NCBI GenBank assembly: GCA_029782145.1
Contig: JAKOVH010000032.1
Location: forward strand, 1-64,000
Direction of reading: 5' to 3'
DNA from: Actinomycetes bacterium
GTDB taxonomy: Bacteria; Actinomycetota; Acidimicrobiia; Acidimicrobiales; Acidimicrobilacustridaceae
Length of the DNA: 64,000 nucleotides
Under the pieces are notes generated by a model. The model was not told where the DNA came from. It saw nothing but the letters and a program-made list of their open reading frames with translations, and searched no databases. Below are positions 49,256 through 58,524 of the stretch, in pieces; the stretch's first letter is position 1; every line of letters starts with the position of its first letter. A program made the position numbers and the translations under genes.

Positions 49256-50473
49256 ATGACCGCAGTCATGAACGGTGTCCGCATCCTCGAGGTCGCCGAG
49301 CACACCTTCGTGCCGGCCGCCTCGGCGCTGCTCGCCGACTGGGGCGCCGAGGTGATCAAGATCGAGCACGTCGAGCGCGGCGACGCCATGCGGGGCCTCA
49401 TGTCGAGCGGGCTGGCCTCGATCCAGTCCGACGTGCACGTGCTGCTCGAGCACTCCAACCGGGGCAAGAAGAGCCTGGGCCTCGACCTGTCGAGCGACGA
49501 CGGCCTCGCCATCCTCTACGACCTGGCCAAGACCTGCGACGTGTTCCTCACCAACAAGCTGCAGTCGGTGCGGGCCAAGCTGAGGATCGACGTCGAGCAC
49601 ATCCGCGCCGCCAACCCCGACATCATCTACGTGCGGGGCAGCGGCCAGGGCGAGGAGGGCCCCGACGCCGACAAGGGGGCCTACGACTCGCTGGCGTACT
49701 GGTGCCGCGCCGGCGTGGCCTCGGGCCAGATGCCGGAGGGCGCCGACCGGGTGCCGGTCACCCCGGCGCCGGCCTTCGGCGACTCCATCGGCGCCATGAC
49801 GATCGCCGGCGGGATGATGGGGGCGCTCTACCACCGGGCCGTCACCGGCGAGGCCACCGTGGTCGACGTGTCGCTGCTGGGCACCGGCATCTGGTCGATG
49901 GGCGCGGCCTACGCCCTCTCGCTGCAGTTCGGCACGCCGTGGCAGCCGCCCGCCCCCGACCAGGCCACCGGCAACCCGCTGGTCAACTTCTACCGCACCA
50001 AGGACGGCCGCTTCCTCAGCCTGTGCTGCCTGCAGGCGGCCACGTACTGGGCCGAGGCGTGCCAGTTCATCGGGGTGCCCGAGCTGGCCGACGACCCGCG
50101 CTTCGCCGACGCCATGTCGATCACCGCCAACGCCGGGGTGGCCTCCGACCTGCTGCAGGAGGCGTTCCTCCAGCACACCCTCGCCGAGTGGCGCGTGCGG
50201 CTCGAGGGCTTCTCCGGGCAGTGGGCGGCGGTCCAGGACACGATCGAGGCGGCGGCCGACCCCCAGACGGTGGCCAACGGCTACATCAGCGACTGCGTGA
50301 CCGCCGAGGGCGTGCCGTTCAAGCTGGCCACCGCCCCCGTGCAGTTCGACGGGGAGCCCCGCACCGCCGGGCGGTCGCCGCTGTTCAACGAGCACGGCGA
50401 CGAGATCCTCGAAAGCCTCGGGCTCGACATGGACGCCATCATCGACCTGAAGGTGCGAGGCGTGGTGGCATGA
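49256..50473 (+). CDS. CaiB/BaiF (family III) CoA-transferase
   Basis: 405 residues. NGVRILEVAEHTFVPAASALLADWGAEVIKIE (read as two parts) opens the family III fold. KKSLGLDLSSDDG, IYVRGSGQGEEGPDADKGAYDS (catalytic Asp in the GAYD segment) and the C-terminal NGYISDC / RSPLFNEHGDEIL blocks follow in the usual order. It transfers CoA to a carboxylic acid substrate. AAGGGGGGA precedes ATG. The stop overlaps the next gene's ATG (ATGA), an AMP-ligase, giving two ways to make the same CoA ester. Confidence 0.9.
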   Translation: MTAVMNGVRILEVAEHTFVPAASALLADWGAEVIKIEHVERGDAMRGLMSSGLASIQSDVHVLLEHSNRGKKSLGLDLSSDDGLAILYDLAKTCDVFLTNKLQSVRAKLRIDVEHIRAANPDIIYVRGSGQGEEGPDADKGAYDSLAYWCRAGVASGQMPEGADRVPVTPAPAFGDSIGAMTIAGGMMGALYHRAVTGEATVVDVSLLGTGIWSMGAAYALSLQFGTPWQPPAPDQATGNPLVNFYRTKDGRFLSLCCLQAATYWAEACQFIGVPELADDPRFADAMSITANAGVASDLLQEAFLQHTLAEWRVRLEGFSGQWAAVQDTIEAAADPQTVANGYISDCVTAEGVPFKLATAPVQFDGEPRTAGRSPLFNEHGDEILESLGLDMDAIIDLKVRGVVA

Positions 50474-51972
50474 GCCAGCAGGCGCCGGCCGGCGGGGGGG
50501 CCGGCGGGGCACTCGCGGAGGAGCCCGTCAGCAACGCTCGGCGCATCGCCGAGATGGCCGCGGCCCGCGGCGACGAGGTCGTGTTCCGCCACGTCGCACT
50601 CTCGGGCGAGGAGACCGCGCTCAGCTGGGCCGAGCTCCACGGCCGGTCGAGCCAGCTCGCCGGGGCGCTGGCCGGGCGCGACCTCGGCCAGGGCGACCGC
50701 CTCGGGCTCGGGCTGCGCAACAGCCCCCAGTTCCTGCTGGCCGTGCTGGCGGCGTGGAAGCTGGGGGCGGTGCCGGTGCCGGTGCGCTGGGACCTGCCCG
50801 AGTGGGAGCTGGCCCGCCTGCGCGAGGTGGTCGACGCACCGGTGTTCCTCGGGCCCGACGACGTGGCCTGGGTCGACGCCACCGCCTCGGCCGAGGTGCC
50901 CGACCTCCCCGAGGCCACGTCGCCCCAGGTGAACGGCATCTGCAGCAGCGGCTCCACCGGCACGCCCAAGGTGATCCTGAGCGGGCGGCCGTCGGTGTGG
51001 GAGCCCCGCCAGGGCATCGCCTTCATGGAGGGCTGGCGGCCGGTGGCCCATCCGCAGGTCATCTTGGTGCTGGCGCCGATGTACCACACCAACGGCTTCG
51101 CCACGCTGTTCAGCCTGCTGAGCGGCGACCACCTGGTGGTGATGGAGAAGTTCGACGCCGCGCGGGTGGTCGACGTCATCGAGCGGCACCGGGTGACCAC
51201 CTTCACCGCCACGCCCACCATGCTCCAGCGCATCGCCGACCTGCCGGGCATCGACGAGCGCGACCTGTCGAGCATCGACTGGATCCTGCAGGGCGCCGCC
51301 CCCATGCCGCCGTCGCTGGTGCACCGCTGGGCCGACCTCATCGGCATCGACCGCATCATCATGGCCTATGGCATGACCGAGGGCCTCGGGCTCACCGCCC
51401 TGCGGGGCGACGAGTGGCTCAGCCACCAGGGCAGCGTGGGGCGTGGCTTCCGCGAGACCGACATCCGCATCCTCGACGCCGAGGGCAACGACCTCCCCAC
51501 CGGCGAGGTGGGGGAGATCTACCTGCGCTCGGGGCTGGCCGACGGCTACAGCTACCTGGGCGACGCCCCCGAGCTGCGCAGCACGCCCGACGGGTTCCAC
51601 ACCGCCGGCGACCTCGGGCGCCTCGACGCCGACGGCTACCTCTACATCGCCGACCGGCGGGTCGACCTCATAATCAGCGGCGGGGCCAACGTCTTCCCCG
51701 CCGAGGTCGAGGCGGCGCTCATCGACCACCCGCAGGTGGCCGACGTGGTGGTCGTCGGCCTGAAGGACCCCGAGTGGGGCCGGCGGGTGCACGCCATCGT
51801 CGAGCCCACCGACCCGGCCGCGCCGCCCACGGCCGAGGAGCTCATCGCCTACGCCAAGGCGCGCCTGGCCGCCTACAAGGTGCCGAAGACGGTGGAGGTG
51901 GTCGACAGCATCCCCCGGAGCGAGGCCACCAAGGTCAACCGCGGCGCCCTGGTGGCCGCCCGGGGCGGCTGA
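50470..51972 (+). CDS. Acyl-CoA synthetase (AMP-dependent ligase family)
   Basis: 500 residues. The P-loop reads ICSSGSTGTPKVILSG, then MYHTNGFATLFSLL, MAYGMTEGLGLTAL, FHTAGDLGRLDADGYLYIADR (in parts) and VDLIISGGANVFPAEVE. The C-terminal Lys region is SEATKVNRGALV instead of the common ATGKIQR, with Lys kept. It activates a carboxylic acid to acyl-CoA. Coupled to the CoA-transferase. Its TGA touches the TCA of the opposite ligase (TGATCA). Confidence 0.9.
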   Translation: MSQQAPAGGGAGGALAEEPVSNARRIAEMAAARGDEVVFRHVALSGEETALSWAELHGRSSQLAGALAGRDLGQGDRLGLGLRNSPQFLLAVLAAWKLGAVPVPVRWDLPEWELARLREVVDAPVFLGPDDVAWVDATASAEVPDLPEATSPQVNGICSSGSTGTPKVILSGRPSVWEPRQGIAFMEGWRPVAHPQVILVLAPMYHTNGFATLFSLLSGDHLVVMEKFDAARVVDVIERHRVTTFTATPTMLQRIADLPGIDERDLSSIDWILQGAAPMPPSLVHRWADLIGIDRIIMAYGMTEGLGLTALRGDEWLSHQGSVGRGFRETDIRILDAEGNDLPTGEVGEIYLRSGLADGYSYLGDAPELRSTPDGFHTAGDLGRLDADGYLYIADRRVDLIISGGANVFPAEVEAALIDHPQVADVVVVGLKDPEWGRRVHAIVEPTDPAAPPTAEELIAYAKARLAAYKVPKTVEVVDSIPRSEATKVNRGALVAARGG

Positions 51973-53454
51973 TCAGGCGCTGAGGTCGGCCACGACCTGG
52001 CGGCGCAGCAGCTTGCCGGTGGGCGTGCGGGGGAGCTCGTCGCGGAACACGACGATCTCCGGCGTCTTGGAGCTGCGGAGGTGCTCGCGGCAGTAGGCCT
52101 GCAGCTCCTCGGCGCTGAGCGCGGTGCCCTCTTCGAGCACCACGGCGGCGGCGATGCGCTGGCCCCACTCCTCGTCGGGCACCCCGACCACGACGGCGTC
52201 GGCGATGGCGTCGTGGCGCACCAGGACGTCCTCGATCTCGGCCGGGGCGATGTTCTCGCCCCCCCGGATGATGGTGTCGTCGGCGCGGCCCTCGATGAAC
52301 AGGTAGCCCTCGGCGTCGATCCAGCCGCGGTCCTTGGTGGGGAACCAGCCCTCGGCGTCGACCACCGAGCCTTGGTCGTACTCGCCCGAGATCTGCTCGC
52401 CCCGCAGGAACACCAGGCCCGGCTCGCCGACGGGCATGGGCTGGTCGAGCTCGTCGCGCACCTCGACCTCGATGCCGGGCAGCACCTTGCCCACGGACCC
52501 GAGGCGCACCTTGGCCTCGGGGTCGCCGGCGAAGGCGGCGGCGTGGTCGTCGGGGCCCAGCAGGGCGATGGTGGAGGAGGTCTCGGTGAGCCCGTAGGCG
52601 TTGACGAACCCGGTGCCCTCGAACAGCTCGAGCGCCCGCTCCAGCACCGGCAGCGGCATGCGCGCCCCGCCGTAGGAGAGGGTGCGCAGGGTGGGCACGT
52701 CGGCCGGCTTGCCGTCGAGGTGGGCGACGACGCGGGCGAGCATGGTGGGCACGACCATGGCCTGGGTGACGCCCTCGGCGCGGATGGTGTCGAGCCACAC
52801 CTGCGGGTCGAAGGCGTCGAGGTAGACGATGCGCCGCCCGGCGTAGAGGTTCGACAGCAGGTTGGCCATGCCGGCGATGTGGTACGGGGGCACGGTGACC
52901 AGCGCGGCGTCGGCCGGGTCGGCCGAGGCGAACTCGACCGTGCCGATGACGTAGGCGGTGAGGTGCCGGTGGCGCAGCAGCGCCGCCTTCGGGGTGCCCG
53001 ACGTGCCCGAGGTGTAGAGCACCACGGCGACGTCGTCGGGGTCGACGAACGGCGGCAGCTCGACGTCGCCCGCCGCCGCGAACGACGCCTCGACGAGCCG
53101 GCGTCGGTCGACCGTGGCGGCGGGGTCGGCGCCGGCCACCCCACCCTCCTCGGCCACCACCATGCAGCCCGGGTTGGCCTGCACCAGCGGGGCGAGCTGC
53201 TCGTCGCCGAGGCGGTAGTTCATGGGGATGAACGGCACGCCGGCGTAGGCCGACCCGAACAGGGCGATCGGGAAGCTGGCGTCGTTGGTGCCGCAGTAGA
53301 TCAGCCCGTTGGCACCGTCCTCGACGAGCTTGCCCGCCACCCGGCGGGCGGCGGCGTCCAGCTCGGCGTAGGAGAGGGCGACGTCGCCGGAGACGACCGC
53401 GGTGCGGTCGTCGAGCGTCGACGCCGCCATCTCGAGCAGCAGCGAGAGGTTCAC
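51973..53454 (-). CDS. Acyl-CoA synthetase (AMP-dependent ligase family)
   Basis: 493 residues. VVLYTSGTSGTPKAALLRHR, PPYHIAGMANLLSNLY, NAYGLTETSSTIALLG, WFPTKDRGWIDAEGYLF, DTIIRGGENIAPAEIE and PRTPTGKLLRRQVV are all present, so activity is expected. Preferred acid unknown. It lies 6 bases downstream of a small zinc-ribbon-like gene on the same strand and faces another ligase tail to tail. Confidence 0.91.
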   Translation of the reverse strand: MNLSLLLEMAASTLDDRTAVVSGDVALSYAELDAAARRVAGKLVEDGANGLIYCGTNDASFPIALFGSAYAGVPFIPMNYRLGDEQLAPLVQANPGCMVVAEEGGVAGADPAATVDRRRLVEASFAAAGDVELPPFVDPDDVAVVLYTSGTSGTPKAALLRHRHLTAYVIGTVEFASADPADAALVTVPPYHIAGMANLLSNLYAGRRIVYLDAFDPQVWLDTIRAEGVTQAMVVPTMLARVVAHLDGKPADVPTLRTLSYGGARMPLPVLERALELFEGTGFVNAYGLTETSSTIALLGPDDHAAAFAGDPEAKVRLGSVGKVLPGIEVEVRDELDQPMPVGEPGLVFLRGEQISGEYDQGSVVDAEGWFPTKDRGWIDAEGYLFIEGRADDTIIRGGENIAPAEIEDVLVRHDAIADAVVVGVPDEEWGQRIAAAVVLEEGTALSAEELQAYCREHLRSSKTPEIVVFRDELPRTPTGKLLRRQVVADLSA

Positions 53455-53460
53455 GGCGCG

Positions 53461-53766
53461 CTAGTCAGAGGACGGGAGGGGCTTGGCGCCCTTGATGGGC
53501 ACGGCGCGGCCGTCGGCGGCCAGCTCGCCGGGCCCGGGCTTGGCGCACAGCACCTCGAGCCCGGTGTCCTCGTCGGCGTAGCGCTTGCCCACCAGGGTGC
53601 CCTCGCCCGACGCGTCGGCGTGGCCGCCGCCGGGGCGGTCGGCCCCGGCCTCGACGAGCTCCGCACCGCCGCAGGTGAGCACGACCGCCGTGCTCGGCGG
53701 ACGCACCACGACCAGCTCGACGCTGCACTCCGGGCACGCCAGGCGGCTGCCGGCCTTGATCTCCAT
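53461..53766 (-). CDS. Small hypothetical protein with partial Cys motif
   Basis: 101 residues, unrecognised. Starts MEIKAGSRLACPECSVELVV, with a CxxC knuckle at residues 11-14, then a single further Cys in LTCGGAEL and one in VLCAKPG, so a zinc or iron site with irregular spacing is possible. The middle is Gly/Ala/Asp-rich. Ends IKGAKPLPSSD. AGGAGGGA precedes the ATG. Probably co-transcribed with the acyl-CoA synthetase 6 bases downstream. Confidence 0.7.
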   Translation of the reverse strand: MEIKAGSRLACPECSVELVVVRPPSTAVVLTCGGAELVEAGADRPGGGHADASGEGTLVGKRYADEDTGLEVLCAKPGPGELAADGRAVPIKGAKPLPSSD

Positions 53767-53939
53767 CAGGTCCCTCCTGTGGCGGCCACCCCCGGGCCGC
53801 CGGACACCAGAGGGTACGCGCCCCACGGCCCTCACCCCAACTCCCCGCTGCGCCCTGCGGCGACCCGCGGCGGTCGGCGGTGGCGGGCCCGATGTGCCAC
53901 GATCGGCGCTTCGCACAGGCCAGCAAGGAGACGAGGGGA

Positions 53940-54704
53940 ATGGCCAACGAGGTTCCGGGGCGGTTCGAGGGCAAGGTGGCGCTGATCACCGGCGCCGGTT
54001 CGGGGATCGGTCGGGCGACCGCCGTCCGGCTCGCCGCCGAGGGGGCCCGGGTCTTCGCCCACGACCTCGACGGCGAGGCGCTGGCCGGCACGGCCGAGAC
54101 CATCACCGCAGCGGGCGGCACCGTGCAGACCCGCACGGGCGACGTCACCTCCCGTGCCGAGTGCTTCGACACGGTGGCCGCCGCCGTCGACGCCTTCGGC
54201 CGCCTCGACGTGCTCGGCAACATCGCCGGCATCGCCCGCGGCGAGCACTTCACCGACGTGCCCGAGGACGCCTACCGGCTGATGGTCGCGGTGAACATGG
54301 ACGCGCCGTTCTTCTTCTGCCAGGCCGCCATCCCCCACCTGCTCGAGACGTCGGGGGTCATCGTCAACATGGCGTCGAACGCCGGGTTGATGGGCCAGGC
54401 CTACACCGTCGCCTACTGCATGACGAAGGGCGCGGTGATCCAGCTCACCAAGTCGCTGGCCATGGAGTACATGAAGACCGACCTGCGGGTGAACGCCATC
54501 GCGCCGGCCGGCACCTTGACCTCGCTCACCCTCGGCTACCAGATGCCGGCCGACGTCGACATCGAGCTCATGCGCTACACCGGCTTCCGGGGCATGGCCG
54601 AACCTGGCGACATCGCCGCGCTGTTCTCGTTCGTGGCGTCGCCGGAGGCCCACAACATCCACGGCGCCGTGCTCTCCAGCGACTTCGGCGTCACCGCCGG
54701 CTAG
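53940..54704 (+). CDS. Short-chain dehydrogenase/reductase
   Basis: 254 residues. ALITGAGSGIGRATAVRLA, NIAGIARGEHF, Ser in VNMASNAGLM, Tyr-x3-Lys in YCMTKGAVIQLTKS, and a C-terminal ISSDFGVTAG-like end. NAD is likely because Asp follows the second strand (FAHDLDGEAL). Probably a hydroxyacyl-CoA or steroid alcohol dehydrogenase, given the neighbours. GAGGGGA precedes the ATG at 53940. Ends in a strong hairpin. Confidence 0.9.
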   Translation: MANEVPGRFEGKVALITGAGSGIGRATAVRLAAEGARVFAHDLDGEALAGTAETITAAGGTVQTRTGDVTSRAECFDTVAAAVDAFGRLDVLGNIAGIARGEHFTDVPEDAYRLMVAVNMDAPFFFCQAAIPHLLETSGVIVNMASNAGLMGQAYTVAYCMTKGAVIQLTKSLAMEYMKTDLRVNAIAPAGTLTSLTLGYQMPADVDIELMRYTGFRGMAEPGDIAALFSFVASPEAHNIHGAVLSSDFGVTAG

Positions 54705-54710
54705 GGCGCC

Positions 54711-54747
54711 CGGCGCAGGGCGCCGCCTGCGGGGGCACCCTGCGCCG
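54711..54747. terminator. Hairpin between convergent SDR and CBS genes
   Basis: 10-base perfect arms CGGCGCAGGG / CCCTGCGCCG with a 17-base loop. Can serve both genes. Confidence 0.65.
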
Positions 54748-54765
54748 ACGGCGCTCCGCGCTCGG

Positions 54766-55197
54766 TCAGCTCTGGGCGGGCTGGGCCTTCACGTCGCCGA
54801 CGAGGTCCCCGAGGCGGCTGTCGGGCACGGCCCGGGCGATGTCGGCCTGGCTCACCATCCCGACGAGCTCGGTGCCGTCGATCACCGGGAGCCGCAGCAC
54901 GCCGTGCTCCTTCATGGTGCGCACCGCTTCCTCGACGGGGTCGTCGGCGCCGATGGTGACCACCTCGGTGGGCTCGACGACGTCGGCCACCCGGCAGTCG
55001 CGCGGGTCCTTCTGTGACGCCACGACCCGGACCACGATGTCCCGGTCGGTGAGCATGCCGGTCAGGTGCTTGGCGCCGTCGCACACCGGGAGCGCCCCGA
55101 TGCCGTCGGAGGCCATCATCTCGGACGCCTCGGCCACGGTGCGCTCGCCGGTGATCCAGCGGGGTCGGTCGGTCATGATCTCGCGTGCTGTCGTCAT
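54766..55197 (-). CDS. CBS-pair protein, Hrp1-like
   Basis: 143 residues, two CBS domains. The first is about residues 8-60 (TTAREIMTD, GIGALPVCD, LTGMLTDRDIVVRVVAS). The second is about 72-125 (VEEAVRTMKEHGVLRLPVID, LVGMVSQADIARAVPD). Length and motifs closely follow Mycobacterium tuberculosis Hrp1 (Rv2626c), a hypoxia-induced zinc- or nucleotide-binding CBS protein. Two conserved Cys of Hrp1 correspond roughly to the single Cys in each domain here. AGGAGAAGG precedes ATG. Probably senses adenine nucleotides under stress; not proven. Confidence 0.85.
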   Translation of the reverse strand: MTTAREIMTDRPRWITGERTVAEASEMMASDGIGALPVCDGAKHLTGMLTDRDIVVRVVASQKDPRDCRVADVVEPTEVVTIGADDPVEEAVRTMKEHGVLRLPVIDGTELVGMVSQADIARAVPDSRLGDLVGDVKAQPAQS

Positions 55198-55348
55198 CGC
55201 CTTCTCCTGGCTCTGCTGTCGTCTGGGCGCTGGTCCCACCCCGCGACCACTACCCCATGGCGCCGGGATCGGAACCACCGCCGCGCCGAGCCCCGGAGAG
55301 GGCAGGAGCGGACGGCACGTACCGCCCGGCATGGGGAAGGTGCTGGCC

Positions 55349-56113
55349 ATGAGGGCACTGGTGACCAACGACGACGGCGCGAACAGCGAAGGGATCCAGG
55401 TGCTCGCTCGCGCCGCCGAGGACGCCGGCATGGGCGTGCTCCTCGCCGCGCCGAGTTGGAACAGCAGTGGTGCGAGCGCATCGTTGACCGCCGTCCTCGA
55501 GCACGGACGCTTCGGCTACCGGCACGTGGAGGTCGACGGGATCGCCGGCGACTGCCTCGCCGTCGACGGCGCACCCTCCTTCATCGTCCGCGCTGCGCTC
55601 GGAGGCGCCTTCGGGGACCCACCCGACGTGGTGCTGTCGGGGATCAACCTCGGGCTCAACGCCGGCCAGGCGATCCTGCACTCGGGCACGGTGGGCGCCG
55701 TGATGACCGGGGCCACCTACCACCGTCCGGGGATCGCCTTCTCTCTCGATCGCGCCGAGGACGTGGAGTGGGACGCCGCCCGGCAGGTGGTCGACGAGGT
55801 CCTCGGGTGGTGGACGGAGCACGCGCGGCCGGGGTTGGTGCTGAACGTGAACATCCCCGATGCCGAGCCCGACGCGGTGCGCGGCCTGTGCAGCGCACCG
55901 CTCGCCGAGTTCGGCGCCGTGACCGCGACGTTGACCAGCCGGGAGTCGGGCTCGGTCCTGATGCACTACGAGTCCCCCACCGGCGACCCCGAGCCGGGCA
56001 CCGACGTCGCCCTGGTGCGTGAGGGCTGGGCCACGGTCACCGCGCTGCAGCCCCTGTGCGCTGCTCCCGAGCAGCCAGCCCTCGGGCCCGGACACCGGAG
56101 CACCCTCCGGTGA
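55349..56113 (+). CDS. surE: 5'/3'-nucleotidase SurE
   Basis: 254 residues. NDDG at 7-10 (metal), APSWNSSGASASLT, DVVLSGINLGLNAG and ILHSGTVGAVMTGAT are SurE signatures. It dephosphorylates nucleoside monophosphates. The ATG at 55349 is preferred, with GGGGAAGG about 9 bases before it; an ATG at 55331 would add six residues. Its stop overlaps the next GTG, which encodes a lipid-kinase-like protein, an unusual partner. Confidence 0.9.
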   Translation: MRALVTNDDGANSEGIQVLARAAEDAGMGVLLAAPSWNSSGASASLTAVLEHGRFGYRHVEVDGIAGDCLAVDGAPSFIVRAALGGAFGDPPDVVLSGINLGLNAGQAILHSGTVGAVMTGATYHRPGIAFSLDRAEDVEWDAARQVVDEVLGWWTEHARPGLVLNVNIPDAEPDAVRGLCSAPLAEFGAVTATLTSRESGSVLMHYESPTGDPEPGTDVALVREGWATVTALQPLCAAPEQPALGPGHRSTLR

Positions 56114-57039
56114 CGACGGCCGCCACCACCGGCGCCGTGCTCTACCACAACCCGGGAGCCGGCGACGGGGACCACGCCGCCGACGACCTGCACCGGCTCC
56201 TCGAGCATCACGGCCTCGGCCCGGTCGACTACCGCACCTGGTCCGAGGAGCGAGCGGACGAGGTCGCGACAGGGTCCGGGCCGATCGTGGTGGCGGGGGG
56301 TGACGGGACGGTCGGCGCCGTGCTGCTGGCCTCGGTCGGGACGGGACGGCCCGTGGGGATCCTCCCTGTCGGCACCGCGAACAACCTGGCGCGGTCTCTG
56401 GGCCTTCCGGTCGGGGACCTGGGCGCCGCGGCCCAGGTCGTGGTGGCGGGCGAGGTCGAGCACGTCGACCTGCCCCGGGCCGAGGTGTCCTCGGGGACCG
56501 AGCGCTTCGTCGAAGCCGCCGCCCTCGGGGTGTTCCCCCAGCTCGTCCAGGCGGCGGCCCGGCGTTCGGCGGCATGGTCACTCGAGCGTGCCCGGCGGGA
56601 GCTCGTGCAGCTGCTCTCGAGTGCGCCGGCATGGTCGGCGACGGTGGAGATCGACGGGAGCCGAGTCGACCTCGACCTGCTCGGCGTCCACGTGATGAAC
56701 CTCGATCGGGTCGGTCCGAACGTGGTGCTGGCGCCCGGCGCCGACCCCGCCGACGGCCTCGCGGACGTGGTGGTCATCCCGGCGGAGCTGCGAGAGGACG
56801 TGGTCCGGGACGCGACGGGGGTCGCCAGCGACGTCTCCGATCGCGTCCTGGCACTGCCACGCACGAAGGGGAGCACCATCGTCGTCCGGGGCCCGAGCGA
56901 CGTCGCGGTCACGCTCGACGACCGGGTCGTCAGCTCGAGCGGCGAGCTGCGCGTGTCCTACCAGGCCGGCGCCCAGGCGTCGGTGGTGGTGCCGGGCGGG
57001 GACCCGAGGCGCTCGACGGCCGGACCTAGCGTCGGGTGA
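56110..57039 (+). CDS. Diacylglycerol kinase catalytic-domain protein
   Basis: 309 residues. VLYHNPGAGDGDH at the start, nucleotide motif IVVAGGDGTVGAVLLAS near 55-72 and PVGTANNLARSLGLPVGDL near 85-104 fit the YegS/BmrU group. The C-terminal beta domain is present. It likely phosphorylates a lipid. GTG start overlaps surE by 4 bases. Its end overlaps the convergent GH25 gene by 14 bases. Paralog of the gene at 5615. Confidence 0.87.
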   Translation: MTTAATTGAVLYHNPGAGDGDHAADDLHRLLEHHGLGPVDYRTWSEERADEVATGSGPIVVAGGDGTVGAVLLASVGTGRPVGILPVGTANNLARSLGLPVGDLGAAAQVVVAGEVEHVDLPRAEVSSGTERFVEAAALGVFPQLVQAAARRSAAWSLERARRELVQLLSSAPAWSATVEIDGSRVDLDLLGVHVMNLDRVGPNVVLAPGADPADGLADVVVIPAELREDVVRDATGVASDVSDRVLALPRTKGSTIVVRGPSDVAVTLDDRVVSSSGELRVSYQAGAQASVVVPGGDPRRSTAGPSVG

Positions 57040-57808
57040 CGGGGAGGCGGCTGGCGCTGCAGCACGACACGTTGAGGTCGACCGGCACGGCGATGCCGGG
57101 GACCCTCCCCTGGCTCGTCCACTGCCAGAAGGTCCAGCTCGACCAGCCCTTCGGCGCGGCCGGCCAGTCGGAGCGGTAGCTGGCCAGCCACAGGCGGTAC
57201 CGGGCGCTGATGTCGGTCGGGCTGCCGAGCCGGTCCCGCCAGAAGTTCGGGCCGGTGTAGAGGATCGGCTCCCGGCCGGTGAGGCGCTCGACCTCGTCCA
57301 TCCAGGTGCGCGTCCAGCGGGCCAGGTCGGTCGGGCCGAGGCCCCCTGTCATCTCCAGGTCGAGCACGGGGGCCAGGTCCCGGGCGCCGGTCATGGTGCC
57401 GGTTCGGGCGACGAAGTGCCTCGCCTGGTCGGTCGCGGTGCGCAGCGGCTTGGCCGGCTGGGCGAAGTGGTAGGCGCCTCGAGCCAACCCGGCCGACCCC
57501 GCCCCACGCCAGTCGGTGCCGAACCACGGGTTGGTGTAGTCGGCGCCCTCGGTGGCCTTGATGTAGGCGAACGAGTAGCCGGCGCCCTCGACCCGGGCCC
57601 AGTCGATCGCCGCACCGTCAGGGTGCTGGTGGCTCGACACGTCGACGCCCCGCACCACCGCCGCCGCCGACGCCGCCGACGCCGGCCCGGCGGACACGGC
57701 GAACGACCCGAGCAGGGCGACCACCGCCCCGACCGCGACCAGGGTCCGGCGGAGCGGGTGACGAGCAGCGTCACCGGGTCGACACGACGTGGAGGGGGTT
57801 CGGGCCAT
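57026..57808 (-). CDS. Secreted GH25 lysozyme-like muramidase
   Basis: 260 residues. The signal peptide is a basic PLRRT followed by LVAVGAVVALLGSFAVSAGP, with cleavage near ASA/A (about 46). The GH25 barrel has VRGVDVSSHQHPDG, YSFAYIKATEGADYTNP, LARGAYHFA and VLDLEMTGG, which holds the catalytic Asp/Glu pair (about 150/152). It cleaves cell-wall glycan. The ATG at 57808 is chosen for GGGAG and the signal. The C-terminus has adjacent Cys (VSCCSAS). Confidence 0.88.
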   Translation of the reverse strand: MARTPSTSCRPGDAARHPLRRTLVAVGAVVALLGSFAVSAGPASAASAAAVVRGVDVSSHQHPDGAAIDWARVEGAGYSFAYIKATEGADYTNPWFGTDWRGAGSAGLARGAYHFAQPAKPLRTATDQARHFVARTGTMTGARDLAPVLDLEMTGGLGPTDLARWTRTWMDEVERLTGREPILYTGPNFWRDRLGSPTDISARYRLWLASYRSDWPAAPKGWSSWTFWQWTSQGRVPGIAVPVDLNVSCCSASRLPVTRR

Positions 57809-57906
57809 GGGGATCGCTCCCGTGAACGCAGCGAGGGCCGACGGGCACCAGGGACATCGGCACGTCGCTCCCGCCACCTGAGCCGCGCCGGCTCGCCACG
57901 GCGGGC

Positions 57907-58524
57907 TCAGCGTGGCGGGGCCAGGGCCTCGAGGGCGGCCAAGGCGGCCGTGACCGTGGTGCGCACGAAGGCCGGCGTGATCGCCTTGTCGAGCACGTTC
58001 ACCCGATGGTGCAACGGGCCCGACACGAAGCTGAGCGCCAGCGCGGGGTCGACCGGGCGGCCGAGCTCGCCGCGCCGCCTCGCCCGCTCGAGCACCTGGC
58101 CGAGGGCGGCCAGCCGGGGCACCAGGAACTTCTCGTTGACCGCCTCCCGGAACTCGGGGTTGCGGCGCAGCTCCAGGGCGACGTGCTCGGAGAGGTCGTC
58201 GCGCGTGACCGTCATGGTCTGGGCGATGGAGCGGGCCATGGCCTCGAGGTCGCCCGCCAGCGAGCCGGTGTCGACGTCGACGATCTCGGGGTGCAGCGAG
58301 GCCAGAGCCGCCGCCACGAGCTGCTGCTTGGTGGGCCAGCGGCGATAGAGGGTGGCCGACGAGACGCCCGCCCGGGCGATGACCGCCGCCATGGTGAGCC
58401 CGCCGTAGCCGTCGGCGGCGAGCACGTCGAGGGCGGCAGCGAGGATGGCCTGGTCGGCGGCCTCGCTGCGCTGGCGGCCGGGCCGGTTGCCGGTGGCGGC
58501 AGCCGCGTTCATGGCGCCCGTCAC
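57907..58524 (-). CDS. TetR family transcriptional regulator
   Basis: 205 residues. HTH at about 25-70 (ADQAILAAALDVLAADGYGG, RAGVSSATLYRRWPTKQQLV) and a C-terminal TetR ligand domain (LSFVSGPLHHRVNVLD). GTG at 58524 overlaps the stop of the MFS efflux gene (GTGA); an ATG at 58512 is the alternative. As the second gene of the operon it is probably a repressor of the MFS pump. A CGAAACA-N4-TGTTTCG palindrome 66-83 bases upstream of the pump is the likely operator. Confidence 0.88.
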   Translation of the reverse strand: MTGAMNAAAATGNRPGRQRSEAADQAILAAALDVLAADGYGGLTMAAVIARAGVSSATLYRRWPTKQQLVAAALASLHPEIVDVDTGSLAGDLEAMARSIAQTMTVTRDDLSEHVALELRRNPEFREAVNEKFLVPRLAALGQVLERARRRGELGRPVDPALALSFVSGPLHHRVNVLDKAITPAFVRTTVTAALAALEALAPPR

